A DNA stretch of 34,168 nucleotides from Mizugakiibacter sediminis (GCF_000953855.2 NZ_DF970168.1:1-34168); one strand, 5' to 3'; positions 18,453 through 30,030 are shown, numbered from the stretch's first letter. Translations and numbers: made by a program. Notes: generated by a model from the letters alone, not told the origin.

Positions 18453-19535
18453 TCAGTCGAACAGCGCGAGCTGCGGACCGGCGTCCGCGGCCGGCGCGCG
18501 GAAGCGCGAGGCGTCCAGCGCGAGTTCGCGCGTGCGCGCGTAGCCGAGGCGGCGCGCGGCCACCTCGAAGCGGCGGCGGATCAGCGCGGCCAGCGGGCCC
18601 TGGCCGCGCATGCGCACGGCGAAGTCCGGGTCGTAGTCGCGGCCGCCGTGCAGCTGCCGCACCAGGCTGATCACGTGCGCGGCGCGCTGCGGCACGTGCA
18701 CCTCCAGCCATTCGCGGAACAGGCCCTTCAGCTCGTGCGGCAGGCGCAGGAGGGTGTAGCCGGCGACGCGCGCGCCGGCCGCGGCCGCGGCTTCCAGCAC
18801 GCGTTCGAGGTCGCGGTCGTTCAACGCGGGGATGACCGGCGCGACCAGCACGCCGCAGGGCACGCCGGCCGCGTTCAGCGCGCGGATCGCTTCGATGCGC
18901 CGGTGCGGCGCGCTGGCGCGCGGCTCGAGGCGGCTGGCCAGGCGGTTGTCCAGGCTGCCCACCGAGACGAACACCTGCACCAGCCGCTCGCGCGCCATCG
19001 GCGCCAGCAGGTCGAGGTCGCGCTCGACCAGCGCGTTCTTGGTGACGATGGTGCAGGGATGCCGGCATTCCGCCAGCACCTCCAGCACCTGGCGGGTCAG
19101 CCGCCAGCGCCTCTCGATCGGCTGGTAAGGGGCGGTGTTGGCGCCGAGGTTGATCGGCGCGCAGCGATAACCGGGGCGTGCCAGTTCGCGGCGCAACAGC
19201 TCGGCGGCGTTGCCCTTGGCGAACAGCCGCGTCTCGAAATCGAGGCCGGGCGAGAGGTTGAGGTAGCTGTGCGAGGGCCGGGCGAAACAGTAGATGCAGC
19301 CGTGCTCGCAGCCGCGGTAGGGGTTGATCGACTGCGCGAACGGCACGTCCGGCGAATCGTTGCGGCTGATGATGCTGCGCGCGCGTTCCTCGCGCACGGT
19401 GGTGGCCGGACGCGGCGTCGGTTCGGCTTCGGCGCTCGCCCAGCCGTCGTCCTCGGCCAGACGGGTCGTCGACTCGAAGCGGCCCTCGCGGTTGGAGGCG
19501 GCGCCGCGGCCCTTGATGCGTTGCGGTTCGGTCAT
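18453..19535 (-). CDS. PA0069-family radical SAM protein
   Basis: 360 residues. The N terminus KGRGAASNREGRFES is a hallmark of the PA0069 group. The radical SAM cluster motif is CEHGCIYC, with Cys76, Cys80 and Cys83 in the CxxxCxxC spacing that holds a 4Fe-4S cluster and S-adenosylmethionine. The preceding SINPYRGCEHGC and the following HSYLNLSPGLDFETRLFAK match the spore-photoproduct-lyase-like branch. The barrel continues through ITRQ/VTKNALVERDLDLL and FVSVGSLDNRLASRLEPRA (substrate-side strands). The physiological reaction of this family is not established as far as I know. It stands alone; the gap to sixA is 208 bp. Confidence 0.92.
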   Translation of the reverse strand: MTEPQRIKGRGAASNREGRFESTTRLAEDDGWASAEAEPTPRPATTVREERARSIISRNDSPDVPFAQSINPYRGCEHGCIYCFARPSHSYLNLSPGLDFETRLFAKGNAAELLRRELARPGYRCAPINLGANTAPYQPIERRWRLTRQVLEVLAECRHPCTIVTKNALVERDLDLLAPMARERLVQVFVSVGSLDNRLASRLEPRASAPHRRIEAIRALNAAGVPCGVLVAPVIPALNDRDLERVLEAAAAAGARVAGYTLLRLPHELKGLFREWLEVHVPQRAAHVISLVRQLHGGRDYDPDFAVRMRGQGPLAALIRRRFEVAARRLGYARTRELALDASRFRAPAADAGPQLALFD

Positions 19536-19710
19536 GCGGCGTGGTCCAGGGCAACCTCGCGCGACGAGCGTGCTTCGCCGCGGTCTCAGCGGCTGCGATA
19601 CGGCGGTGCCCGCCGCGCCGGCAGCGGTCGGTGCCGCCGCCGGCGTGACCGGCGTCCCACCCCGCGTCCGGGCCGTCCACGATAGCGCGCCCGCGGCACG
19701 AACGCTGCGC

Positions 19711-19716
19711 TATGAT
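19711..19716 (+). promoter_or_regulatory. Candidate -10 element (TATGAT) of the small membrane protein gene
   Basis: TATGAT lies 27 bases before the ATG at 19744, and GGAG is found 9 bases before that ATG, giving a normal short leader. The -35 region is GC-rich and unconvincing. The rest of the 208-bp gap 19536-19743 shows nothing else. Confidence 0.35.
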
Positions 19717-19743
19717 GCCGTCGCCACATCGCGGAGCACGCCG

Positions 19744-19989
19744 ATGCGCTGGATCCTCGCCGCCATCGCCCTGCTGGGCCTGCTGATCGCGCTGACCACC
19801 CGCTCGCCCGGCTGGATGGGCGTGGGCATCCTGTTGGCGCTGGGCGGCGCGATCGCCGCCGTGTTCGCCTTCGCGCAGGCGCGCATCGACGCCACCTCCC
19901 GCCCCGAATACCTCAGCGACGCCGAGATCGCCGCACTGAAGGCGGCGTTGAAGCCGCCGGCCGCGCCGCAGCCGCCGGGCACCCCCTGA
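19744..19989 (+). CDS. Small two-helix membrane protein, unknown function
   Basis: 81 residues. Two hydrophobic helices are seen, about 2-18 (RWILAAIALLGLLIALT) and 24-46 (WMGVGILLALGGAIAAVFAFAQA), joined by a short turn. A polar tail (ATSRPEYLSDAEIAALKAALKPPAAPQ) probably lies in the cytoplasm. GGAG precedes the ATG and a TATGAT box lies upstream, both of which support a real gene; the frame remains open upstream but loses this pattern. No family recognised. It is followed after 67 bp by the YeaQ-type gene. Confidence 0.75.
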   Translation: MRWILAAIALLGLLIALTTRSPGWMGVGILLALGGAIAAVFAFAQARIDATSRPEYLSDAEIAALKAALKPPAAPQPPGTP

Positions 19990-20056
19990 CCGGCCGCGCG
20001 CCGCCGTCGAGGGCGGACGTCGCGCGGGCTCCCGACTCGCCCTCGAGGAGAGCGCC

Positions 20057-20311
20057 ATGGGCGTGGAATCGCTGATCGCGTTCCTGGTCGTCGGGGGCAT
20101 CGCCGGCTGGCTGGCCGGGCTGATCGTGCGCGGCTACGGCTTCGGCCTGTTCGGCAACATCGCCGTCGGCATCGTCGGCGCGCTGATCGCCGGCTGGCTG
20201 CTGCCGCGCATCGGCCTGGCGATCGGTGGCGGCATCCTCGCCGCGATCGTCAACGCGCTGATCGGCGCGATCGTGCTGCTGCTGATCATCGGCCTGTTCC
20301 GGCGGCGCTGA
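20057..20311 (+). CDS. GlsB/YeaQ/YmgE family small membrane protein
   Basis: 84 residues with the family's glycine-rich hydrophobic pattern: AFLVVGGIAGWLAGLIVRGYGFGLFGNIAVGIVGALIAGWLL, then IVNALIGAIVLLLIIGLFRRR. Three transmembrane helices with GxxxG-like packing are expected (about 6-24, 31-50, 56-80). The family (also called transglycosylase-associated protein) is stress-induced in several bacteria and its molecular role is unclear. GAGGAGAG lies 6 bases before the ATG. Confidence 0.93.
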   Translation: MGVESLIAFLVVGGIAGWLAGLIVRGYGFGLFGNIAVGIVGALIAGWLLPRIGLAIGGGILAAIVNALIGAIVLLLIIGLFRRR

Positions 20312-20315
20312 GCGC

Positions 20316-20345
20316 GAAAAAGGACGCCGGCTCGGCACCGGCGTC
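20316..20345 (-). terminator. Intrinsic terminator of the MFS transporter gene
   Basis: Read on the minus strand, GACGCCGG, a 7-base loop and CCGGCGTC form an 8-bp perfect stem, followed by CTTTTT. It starts 51 bases beyond the MFS stop codon. The T run is on the minus strand only, so it mainly serves that gene, though the stem also lies just past the YeaQ-type gene on the other strand. Confidence 0.85.
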
Positions 20346-20395
20346 GTCCCGCGCGGTCCGCGGCGGACGTCGGCGCCCGCCGCGAGGCGCCGCAT

Positions 20396-22054
20396 TCACT
20401 TGGCGATGTCGACGTCCTTGGTCTCGCGCAGGAACAGCAGGCCGATCACGAAGGTCATCAGCGCCACCGCCACCGGATACCACAGGCCCGAATAGATGTT
20501 GCCGGTCAGCGCGACGATGGCGAAGGCGGTGGTCGGCAGGAAACCGCCGAACCAGCCGTTGCCGATGTGGTACGGCAGGCTCATCGAGGTATAGCGGATG
20601 CGGGTCGGGAACAGCTCGACCAGCCAGGCCGCGATCGGACCGTAGACCATGGTCACGTAGATCACCAGCAGGGTCAGCAGGACGATCAGCATCGGCTTGT
20701 CGATCTGCGCGGGATCGGCCTTGTCCGGATAGCCGGCCTCCTTCAGCGCGGCGCCGACGCTCTTGCCGAACGCCTCGCCGGCGGCCTTGAATTCGGGCTT
20801 GGCCATCGCGCCGCCCTCGAACGCGTCGATGACGGTGCCGCCCACCTTCACCTGCGCCACCGTGCCGGCCGGCGCGGCGAGGTTCTCGTAGGGAATGCCC
20901 TTCTTGGCGAGATAGCTCTTGGCGACGTCGCAGGAGCTGGTGAAGGTCTTCTTGCCGATCAGGTCCACCTGGAAGCTGCAGGTGGCGGGATCGGCCACCA
21001 CCGTCACCGGCGCCGATGCGCTGGCCGCCTCGATGGCCGGATTGCCGTAGTGGGTCAATCCCTTGAAGATCGGGAAGTAGGTCACCGCCGCCAGCAGGCA
21101 GCCGGCCAGCACCACCGCCTTGCGGCCGATGCGGTCGGACAGCCAGCCGAACAGCACGAAGAACGGCGTGCCGATCAGCAGCGCGGCGGCGATCAGCAGC
21201 TGCGTGGTGGTGGCGTCGATCTTCAGCGTCTGGCCGAGGAAGTACAGCGCGTAGAACTGTCCGCAGTACCACACCACCGCCTGGCCGGCGGTGGCGCCCA
21301 GCAGCGCCAGGATGACGATCTTCAGGTTGCTCCAGCGGGCGAACGATTCGGTCAGCGGCGCCTTCGAGCCGCGGCCCTCGGCCTTCATCTGCTGGAACAC
21401 CGGCGACTCGGCCAGCTTCAGGCGGATGTACACCGACACCGCCAGCAGCACCGCCGACAGCAGGAACGGCACGCGCCAGCCCCAGGTGTTGAAGCTCTCG
21501 CCCAGCCAGGCCTTGCAGCCGAGGATCACCAGCAGCGACATGAACAGGCCCAACGTCGCGGTGATCTGGATGAAGCTGGTGTAGAAGCCGCGCTTGCCGT
21601 GCGGCGCGTGCTCGGCGACGTAGGTCGCCGCGCCGCCGTACTCGCCGCCCAGCGCCAGGCCCTGCAGCAGGCGCAGCGTGATCAGCAGCACCGGCGCGGC
21701 CACGCCGACCGCGGCGTAGCTCGGCAGCACGCCGACCAGGAACGTCGACAGGCCCATGATCACGATGGTGATCAGGAACGTGTACTTGCGGCCGACCAGG
21801 TCGCCGACGCGGCCGAACACCAGCGCGCCGAACGGGCGCACGGCGAAACCGGCGGCGAACGCCAGCAGGGCGAAGATGAACGCGCTGGTCTCGTTCAGTC
21901 CGCTGAAGAACTGCTGGCCGATGATCGCGGCCAGCGAACCGTACAGGTAGAAGTCGTACCACTCGAACACCGTGCCCAGGCTCGACGCCAGGATCACGCG
22001 CTTGTGGCTGACGTCCAGCGGCGCGCCGCTGGCCTGGGTGACGACGGTAGCCAT
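20396..22054 (-). CDS. MHS-family MFS transporter (metabolite:H+ symporter) with a large periplasmic insert
   Basis: 552 residues, about 100 longer than ordinary MHS carriers. The start is fixed by GGAGGT 8 bases before ATG 22054. The N-terminal half is typical of the ProP/KgtP/ShiA group: [19 protein letters not shown] (helix 1), [21 protein letters not shown] (loop 2-3) and [22 protein letters not shown]. The second half has helices at [33 protein letters not shown] and later [39 protein letters not shown]. Between helices 9 and 10 (about residues 332-452) lies a hydrophilic insert, predicted periplasmic, with two cysteines 14 residues apart. It follows dcaP by 167 bp on the same strand, so porin and carrier may act in series; the substrate is probably a carboxylate (inference). 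Confidence 0.9.
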   Translation of the reverse strand: MATVVTQASGAPLDVSHKRVILASSLGTVFEWYDFYLYGSLAAIIGQQFFSGLNETSAFIFALLAFAAGFAVRPFGALVFGRVGDLVGRKYTFLITIVIMGLSTFLVGVLPSYAAVGVAAPVLLITLRLLQGLALGGEYGGAATYVAEHAPHGKRGFYTSFIQITATLGLFMSLLVILGCKAWLGESFNTWGWRVPFLLSAVLLAVSVYIRLKLAESPVFQQMKAEGRGSKAPLTESFARWSNLKIVILALLGATAGQAVVWYCGQFYALYFLGQTLKIDATTTQLLIAAALLIGTPFFVLFGWLSDRIGRKAVVLAGCLLAAVTYFPIFKGLTHYGNPAIEAASASAPVTVVADPATCSFQVDLIGKKTFTSSCDVAKSYLAKKGIPYENLAAPAGTVAQVKVGGTVIDAFEGGAMAKPEFKAAGEAFGKSVGAALKEAGYPDKADPAQIDKPMLIVLLTLLVIYVTMVYGPIAAWLVELFPTRIRYTSMSLPYHIGNGWFGGFLPTTAFAIVALTGNIYSGLWYPVAVALMTFVIGLLFLRETKDVDIAK

Positions 22055-22221
22055 GCTTTCACCTCCCACGTTGGTCGAACGATCCTCCGCCGCGTGCGGC
22101 CGAGGATGGCGGCGATGCGGCCCGTTCCCCCGAACGGCGCGCACCCGGCCCGAGTGAATCGCCGCCGGCGCCGCCTCGGGTCGCGGCGCCGGCGAGTCGG
22201 CTGCCGCCCGGCGGCGCGGCT

Positions 22222-23640
22222 TCAGAAGTGGTACATCGCGCTCAGGCTGAACTGGTTGCCGTCGGTCTTCGTGGTGGTGACGCCGTCGCGGGTCGAATCC
22301 AGCTTGTCGTACACCCACTCCACGCCGAGCTCGTAGGCGCCGGCGGCGTACTGCAGGCTGAGCGCGGCCTGGCGGTTCTTCAGCCGGCCGGAGGAGCCGT
22401 TGCCCAGCCACGCGATCACGTCGTTGCGGTCCGGTTTGTCCATCGCGTAGAACGCGTACGCGCTCCAGTGCGGCGTGAAGTTGTAGCCCGCCTGCACGAA
22501 GCCGCCGGTCTCCTGGATGTCGCCGAACTGCGCCAGCGCGCCGAAGATCTGGCCGATGCCCTTGCCGCCGAACAGCAGGCCGCGGAACACCCAGTCGCCC
22601 GGCTTCCACACGCCGCCGATCTCGTAGCCGACGCTGTCGATGTTGCGCTTCACCGGCGCCGACGCCGTGCCGCCGACGCCGCGCAGGTCGATCTGGCTGT
22701 AGTGGCCGGCGAGGTAGGCGATCCAGTTCGCGCCCTGCGCGCGCAGGCGCGCCTCGAGTTGCGGCTTGAAGTCGACGTTGCCGCCGGTGAGGAAGTTGGT
22801 GTTGTCGCCGGGGCCGCTCCAGTTGCCGTCGAAGGCGCCGAGGTCCAGCCGCCACTTGGTGCCGGCGCTGCCGTGGTTGAGGTCCTGCATCCACACCGCG
22901 CCGGGGAAGCGCCAGCCGATGATGCCGGTGCCGTAGCCGAGCGGGAAGGCGACGTGCGTCAGCGAGGCCGGCACGTTGTCCAGCGGGAACATCAGGTCCC
23001 ACTGCTGGCCGATGCGCACCGTGCTGCCGCTCTGCGCGTTGACGAGGTCCATGTAGGCCTGGCGCAGGCGCGGCGTCGGCTGCTGCCGGCTGTAGGCGCC
23101 GGTGCCGTTGAAGCCGCCGAAGAAGTCGGCTTCGATGCGGCCGCCGCCGGTCCAGTTGCCGGTGAACTCGGCGCCCTTGAAGTCGAACCAGAAGCGCGTG
23201 TTGCGGATGTCGATGCCGCTCAGCGAGCCGTCCGCGCCGGGCGACGGGAATTCCGCGTTCTGGCCGTTGCCGAAGATGAAGGTCTTGTCCTGGCTGAAGG
23301 CGGTGGCGTCGACGAAACCGTGGAAGGCCACCGAGATGCCGGGTGCGGTGCTGAACGTCGCCGTCGGCAGTTGCTTCGCGGCCGCGGCCTGCGCTTCCGC
23401 CTGCGCGCGCTGCTGCGCCTCGGCCTGGGCCTGCTGCCTGGCCTGCAGGTCGGCCTGGCTCTGCGCCTGCTGCTGCACCATGGCCTTCAGTTCGGCGAGC
23501 TCTTTCTCCAGCTGCGCGATGCGCGCCTGCAGCTGCGTTTCCGTCTGGGTGGCGGCGCCGGCGATCATCGGCGCGCCGAGCGCGGCGGCGACGGCGAGCG
23601 CGAGCGCCGCGCGCCGCACGATCGTACCTGTCTGCTGCAT
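22222..23640 (-). CDS. DcaP-like outer-membrane porin
   Basis: 472 residues. Signal peptide 1 to about 29 ([18 protein letters not shown]). Residues about 30-90 are a coiled coil rich in Gln and Ala ([24 protein letters not shown]), which in this family trimerises in the periplasm. The rest is a beta-barrel, opening with [18 protein letters not shown] and ending in the outer-membrane signature ...[10 protein letters not shown] with C-terminal Phe. DcaP proteins of Acinetobacter are trimeric channels for dicarboxylates and other negatively charged solutes. The gene is divergent from acs across 180 bp and lies upstream of the MFS gene on the same strand. GGAGG is found in the leader; a 12-base palindrome (23641-23652) abuts the start codon. 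Confidence 0.88.
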   Translation of the reverse strand: MQQTGTIVRRAALALAVAAALGAPMIAGAATQTETQLQARIAQLEKELAELKAMVQQQAQSQADLQARQQAQAEAQQRAQAEAQAAAAKQLPTATFSTAPGISVAFHGFVDATAFSQDKTFIFGNGQNAEFPSPGADGSLSGIDIRNTRFWFDFKGAEFTGNWTGGGRIEADFFGGFNGTGAYSRQQPTPRLRQAYMDLVNAQSGSTVRIGQQWDLMFPLDNVPASLTHVAFPLGYGTGIIGWRFPGAVWMQDLNHGSAGTKWRLDLGAFDGNWSGPGDNTNFLTGGNVDFKPQLEARLRAQGANWIAYLAGHYSQIDLRGVGGTASAPVKRNIDSVGYEIGGVWKPGDWVFRGLLFGGKGIGQIFGALAQFGDIQETGGFVQAGYNFTPHWSAYAFYAMDKPDRNDVIAWLGNGSSGRLKNRQAALSLQYAAGAYELGVEWVYDKLDSTRDGVTTTKTDGNQFSLSAMYHF

Positions 23641-23710
23641 GAGGGGCCCCTCCCGTGGCGGTGCGCGGCGAGCATGGGGCGGCGCGCCGCGGCGCGGCTA
23701 TTCGCCGATG

Positions 23711-23730
23711 GTCGAGTTTCGACTAAAGTC
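23711..23730. promoter_or_regulatory. Candidate operator: overlapping palindromes between dcaP and acs
   Basis: GTCGA-gtt-TCGAC (23711-23723) overlaps GACT-aa-AGTC (23721-23730). They sit 91 bases before the acs ATG and 71 before the dcaP ATG, in a short A+T-richer patch. A weak promoter for acs follows: TTGGTC at 23734 and TAACGT at 23756, 16 bases apart. A LuxR-type dimer such as the CrbR encoded nearby would bind a dyad at about this distance upstream of a -35. The assignment is inference; I have not compared it with a known CrbR site. Confidence 0.45.
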
Positions 23731-23820
23731 CACTTGGTCGCGCCGCCCAGACGGCTAACGTGCGGCGCATCGGGCCAAGCCGCTGCGCGCAGCGCGCCGC
23801 CGCCAGCCAAGGAGACCGCC

Positions 23821-25761
<1,941 letters not shown>

Positions 25762-25818
25762 AGTGAGGCGCGTCGGCGCGCTTGTTCCGCTCGCCGCCGC
25801 CAGCGGCGATGATGGGGC

Positions 25819-26508
25819 ATGGGCCGCACGCAGCGCATGCGCGACGTTCTGATCGCCGACGACCATCCGCTGTTCCGCGACGCGCTGACGCGGGCGGTGC
25901 ACACCGCCCTGCCCGACGCCGCGGTGCACGGCGCCGACAGCGTGCCGGCGCTGCTCGCCCTGCTGGAGAGCAGGCCGGACGCCGACCTGCTGCTGCTCGA
26001 CCTGCACATGCCGGGCGCGCGCGGTTTCTCCGCGCTGGCGCACATCCGCGGCCAGTATCCCGGCCTGCCGGTGATCGTGGTCTCGGCGCACGAGGAAGTG
26101 GCGGTGCTGCGCCGCGCGCTCGGCCATGGCGCGGCCGGCTACATCCCCAAGTCGGCCGCGGTGGAGTCGATCGTCGACGCGATCAACGCCGTGCTGGGCG
26201 GCGACGTCTGGCTGCCGCCGCGCCTCGGCGCCGACGCGCACGGCGAGCTGAAAGCCGACGAGGCGGAAATCGCCGCGCGCGTCGCCGAGCTGACGCCGCA
26301 GCAGTTCCGCGTGCTGTCGATGATCGCCGAGGGCAAGCTCAACAAGCAGATCGCCTTCGAGCTGAACGTGTCGGAAGCGACCGTGAAGGCGCACATGACG
26401 GCGATCATGCGCAAGCTCGGCGTCTCCAACCGCACCCAGGTGGCCCTGCTCGCCAGCCACCTGACGCTCGAGCAGATCCCGCCGCCGGCGCTGCCGGACG
26501 AGGACTAA
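25819..26508 (+). CDS. crbR: LuxR-type response regulator, CrbR/ErdR-like
   Basis: 229 residues from ATG 25819 (223 from the Met at 25837, which begins the usual MRDVLIADDHPLFR and may be the real start). Receiver domain about 8-122: acidic pair DD14-15, phospho-acceptor Asp61 in LLLLDLHMPG, Ser89 and Lys111. C-terminal LuxR/NarL helix-turn-helix about 158-215: LTPQQFRVLSMIAEGKLNKQIAFELNVSEATVKAHMTAIMRKLGVSNRTQ. CrbR proteins, in Vibrio and Pseudomonas, activate acs in response to the CrbS kinase. Position right behind acs and next to the convergent crbS is the main reason for the specific name; by sequence alone it is a NarL-group regulator. Its stop overlaps the crbS stop by 4 bases on the opposite strand. 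Confidence 0.87.
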   Translation: MGRTQRMRDVLIADDHPLFRDALTRAVHTALPDAAVHGADSVPALLALLESRPDADLLLLDLHMPGARGFSALAHIRGQYPGLPVIVVSAHEEVAVLRRALGHGAAGYIPKSAAVESIVDAINAVLGGDVWLPPRLGADAHGELKADEAEIAARVAELTPQQFRVLSMIAEGKLNKQIAFELNVSEATVKAHMTAIMRKLGVSNRTQVALLASHLTLEQIPPPALPDED

Positions 26509-29500
26509 GCCGATGCCGCGCGGTCGACGCCGCCGCGCGCCAGCGCCGCCAGCAGCGCGCGCAGCGCGGCCGGCTTGACCGGCTTGTGCAGCACCGGATA
26601 GCCGAGCGCGCGGGCGCGCTGTTTCAGTTCGGCGCTGCCGTCGGCGGTGATCAGCGCCGCCGGCAGGTCCGGCCAGCGCTCGCGCAGGCGCGCCAGCGCG
26701 GCCAGGCCGTCGAGTTCGGCGCCGAGGTGGTAGTCGGCGAGGATCAGGTCGACCGGCCGCTCGGCGAGGATCGCCTCGGCCGACCGCACGTCCGTCGCCA
26801 GGCGCGCCTCCACGCCCCAGCGCTTCAGCAGCGCGGCCATGCCGTCGAGGATGGCGCGGTCGTTGTCCAGGCACAGCACGTCCAGCGGCAGGCTGTGCGC
26901 GGCCGGCAGCGTGCGCGCCGACTCGCGTTCGCCGTGCGGCCGCGACGCCGCCGCGCGCGGCGCGCTCACCGCGAAGCAGCTGCCGCGCCCCGGCCACGAG
27001 CGCAGGTCGAGGCCGTGACCGAGCATCGCGGCCATGCGCTCGCAGATGGCCAGCCCGAGGCCCAGGCCCTTCTCGCCCCACGGCGAGGGATGGTCGAGGC
27101 GCTGGAACTCGCCGAAGATCCGCCGCTGCTGTTCCGGCGCGATGCCCGGCCCGGTGTCCCACACTTCGATGCGCACTTCGCCGCCGCGGCGCCGCGCGCC
27201 CAGCAGCACGGTGCCGCTGCGCGTGTAACGCAGGGCGTTGGACAGGAAGTTCTGCAGGATGCGGCGCAGCAGCTGCGCATCGCTGCGCACGGCGAGGTGG
27301 GTGTCGACCACGCGCAGGGTCAGGCCGCGCTGCTCGGCGATCACCGCGAACTGCGTGCGCAGCGACTCGAACAGCTCGCCCAGCGTCACCGGCCCCACCT
27401 CGGGCGCGAACTTGCCCGCTTCCAGCCGCGAGGCGTCGAGCAGCGCCTCCAACAGGTCTTCGGCAGCCTTGAACGAAGCGTCGATGCGCTCGGCGAGCTG
27501 CGCGGCCTCCTCGTCGAGCGCGCTGTGGTGGCGCAACGCCGAGGTGAACAGGCGCGCGGCGTTCAGCGGCTGCAGCAGGTCGTGGCTGGCGGCGGCGAGG
27601 AAACGCGTCTTCGACTGGTTGGCCTGCTCGGCCTCGCGCTTGGCGCGTTCCTGCGCCACCAACGCCTCGGTCAACTCGGCGGTGCGCTGGGCGACGCGCT
27701 GCTCCAGCGTCTCGTTCGCCTCGATCAGCGCCTGCTCGGCGCGCTTGTAGGCGGTGACGTCGGTGTAGGTGGTGACGTAGCCGCCGCCGGGCAGCGAGCG
27801 GCCGCGCATCTCGATCACGCTGCCGTCGGCGCGTTCGCGGCGGAACACGTGCGGGGTGCCGGCGCGCAGGTGCCGGATGCGCTTGGCGACGTGCTCGTCG
27901 GCATCGCCCGGCCCGCATTCGCCGCGCTCGGCGTTCCAGCGGATCAGGTCGGCGACAGGCCGGCCGACGTAGACCATGCCCTCGGGATAGCCGAACAGCT
28001 CGAGGTAGCGGCGGTTCCACGCCACCAGGCGCAGGTTGCGGTCGACCACGCTGATGCCCTGCTCGATGTTCTCCAGCGTGGTCGACAAGAGCTCGCGGTT
28101 GAAGCGCAGCTCCTGCGAGGCCTCGTCCAGCAGCGCCACCGTCTCGGCGATGTCGAGGCCGCTGCCGGACAGCGCGCTGGTCAGCATGCGCCGCGCGCTG
28201 GCCGCGCCGATCGCGCCGGCCAGCAGGCGTTCGGTGGCCTGGATCAGCGCGCGGTCGGCGTTCTCCGCCGGCGGCAGCGGGCGCCCGCGCGCCTGCGCGT
28301 ATTCCTCGAACGCGCGCGCCGCCGCGCGCTCGCCGACGATGCGGCCGGCGATCGCGCGCAACTCGTCGACGCGCACGCGGCCGCGTAAGGCGCCGCTGTC
28401 CGGGGCGCGCGTCGCGTACGGATCGAGGAACGCCAGCGCGCGCAGGCGTTCGTCGACGCTGGGGCGGAAGCGCAGCGACAGGAACACCATGCAGCCGACG
28501 TTGGCCAGCAGCGACCAGAACGTGCCGTGCGTCACCGCATCCCAGCCGGACAGGCGGAACAGTGCCGTGGGTTTCAGCCAGTCCAGCCCGAACGGCCCCT
28601 GCGCGATCCACTCCCCGGGCAGCCAGCCGGCGCCGGCCACGCTCGGCAGCAGCAGCGTGTAGGTCCACACCGCGAAGCCGGCGACCAGGCCGGCGCCGAC
28701 GCCGATACGCGAGGCGCCGCGCCAGTACAGCGCGGAGACGATCGCCGGCGCGAACTGCGCCACCGCGGCGAACGCCAGCAGGCCGAGCGTGGCGAGGTAG
28801 TCGCTATGGGTCGCAGCGCGGTAGTAGGCGTAAGCCAGCAGCGCCAGCAGCACGATGGCGACGCGGCGCACCGCCAGCACGATCGCCGAGAGGTCGCGGC
28901 GCTGTTCCAGGCGCAGCGCGCGGATGCGCAGCAGCGCCGGCATCACCAGGTCGTTGCTGATCATCGTCGCCAGCGCCACCGACTCGACGATCACCATGCC
29001 GGTGGCGGCGGAGAAGCCGCCGACGTAGGCCATCAGCGCCAGCGCGGTCTGGCCGTTGGCCAGCGGCAGCCACAGCAGCCACGCGTCGGGGCTGAGTCCG
29101 GCCTTGGGCGCGAACGCCGCGCCGGCGGCGACGATCGGCGGCACCAGCAGGCAGATCAGCAGCAGGTAGGCCGGGAACATCCAGCGCGCGCGGCGCACGT
29201 CGCGCGCGTCCTCGCACTCGACCACGCCGACCTGGAACTGGCGCGGCAGGCAGAACATCGCGCAGAACGCCAGCAGGGTCTGCGCGACGAAGCCGTGCGG
29301 CAGCGCCTGGTCGGCGGACGGCCGCAGCGTCTGCACGAGCGCGGCGGCGCCGTGCGGATCGACGCGCAGCGCGAACACGCCGATGGCGACGAACGCCACC
29401 AGCTTGACCACCGACTCCACCGCGATCGCCAGCATCATGCCGTGGTGGTGCTCGGTGGCGTCGATCTGGCGCGTGCCGAACAGGATCGAGAACGCCGCCA

Positions 29501-29999
29501 GCAGCAGCGCGCACCAGAAGGCGCTGTCGCCGAGCGGCAGGCTGGCGCCGTCCGCGCCGCCGAGCACGCCGATCGACATCGCCACCGCCTTGAACTGCAG
29601 CGCGATGTAGGGCACCGCCGCGACCACCGCGATCAGCGTCACCAGCGCGCCCAGCCCTTGGGATTTGCCGAAACGCGCGGCGATGTAGTCGGCGATCGAG
29701 GTGATGCCGCGCTCCTTGGCGACCAGGTTCAAGCGCTCGAGCAGGCCGATACCGAACACGAACAGCAGGATCGGGCCGAGGTAGATCGGCAGGTAGGAGA
29801 GACCGCTGCGCGCCGCGCTGCCGACCGCGCCGTAGAACGTCCACGACGAGCAGTACACCGCCAGCGCCAGGCTGTAGACGATCGGACGCAGGAACGGCCG
29901 GCTGGGGTACAGCGGCCGGCGGTCGCCGTAGTAGGCGACGCCGAACAGCAGGCCGACGTAGGCCAGCGAGACCAGCAGCAGCAGCCAGCCGGCGATCAC
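26505..29999 (-). CDS. crbS: Hybrid sensor kinase with sodium/solute symporter-like N terminus, CrbS/MxtR-like
   Basis: 1,164 residues from GTG 29999. This start gives the N terminus (M)IAGWLLLLVSLAYVGLLFGVAYYGDRR expected for CrbS; an ATG 11 codons upstream (30032) falls inside a possible -10 box and adds a non-hydrophobic stub. Residues 1 to about 490 are a symporter-like membrane domain of 12-13 helices (SSWTFYGAVGSAARSGLSYLPIYLGP, ITSIADYIAARFGKSQ, GFSAATGMVIVESVALATMISNDL). A PAS domain lies at about 635-755 (LENIEQGISVVDRNLRLVAWNRRYLELFGYP), a coiled coil about 755-795, a histidine kinase with SHDLLQPLNAARLF at His806, G-boxes (DTGPGIAPEQ, GLGLGLAI), and a C-terminal receiver with phospho-acceptor Asp1089 (LILADYHLG). 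Family members sense acetate-linked signals or transport and signal to CrbR. Whether the domain transports is unknown. Confidence 0.9.
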   Translation of the reverse strand: MIAGWLLLLVSLAYVGLLFGVAYYGDRRPLYPSRPFLRPIVYSLALAVYCSSWTFYGAVGSAARSGLSYLPIYLGPILLFVFGIGLLERLNLVAKERGITSIADYIAARFGKSQGLGALVTLIAVVAAVPYIALQFKAVAMSIGVLGGADGASLPLGDSAFWCALLLAAFSILFGTRQIDATEHHHGMMLAIAVESVVKLVAFVAIGVFALRVDPHGAAALVQTLRPSADQALPHGFVAQTLLAFCAMFCLPRQFQVGVVECEDARDVRRARWMFPAYLLLICLLVPPIVAAGAAFAPKAGLSPDAWLLWLPLANGQTALALMAYVGGFSAATGMVIVESVALATMISNDLVMPALLRIRALRLEQRRDLSAIVLAVRRVAIVLLALLAYAYYRAATHSDYLATLGLLAFAAVAQFAPAIVSALYWRGASRIGVGAGLVAGFAVWTYTLLLPSVAGAGWLPGEWIAQGPFGLDWLKPTALFRLSGWDAVTHGTFWSLLANVGCMVFLSLRFRPSVDERLRALAFLDPYATRAPDSGALRGRVRVDELRAIAGRIVGERAAARAFEEYAQARGRPLPPAENADRALIQATERLLAGAIGAASARRMLTSALSGSGLDIAETVALLDEASQELRFNRELLSTTLENIEQGISVVDRNLRLVAWNRRYLELFGYPEGMVYVGRPVADLIRWNAERGECGPGDADEHVAKRIRHLRAGTPHVFRRERADGSVIEMRGRSLPGGGYVTTYTDVTAYKRAEQALIEANETLEQRVAQRTAELTEALVAQERAKREAEQANQSKTRFLAAASHDLLQPLNAARLFTSALRHHSALDEEAAQLAERIDASFKAAEDLLEALLDASRLEAGKFAPEVGPVTLGELFESLRTQFAVIAEQRGLTLRVVDTHLAVRSDAQLLRRILQNFLSNALRYTRSGTVLLGARRRGGEVRIEVWDTGPGIAPEQQRRIFGEFQRLDHPSPWGEKGLGLGLAICERMAAMLGHGLDLRSWPGRGSCFAVSAPRAAASRPHGERESARTLPAAHSLPLDVLCLDNDRAILDGMAALLKRWGVEARLATDVRSAEAILAERPVDLILADYHLGAELDGLAALARLRERWPDLPAALITADGSAELKQRARALGYPVLHKPVKPAALRALLAALARGGVDRAASA

Positions 30000-30030
30000 G
30001 TTCGCGCGTACTCCGCACGGAAACGCCCCC

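Noticed and set aside
18039-19685. 548-codon plus-strand open frame opposite sixA and the radical SAM gene
   Set aside because: Antisense shadow covering two genes and the gap between them; no motif or ribosome-binding site.
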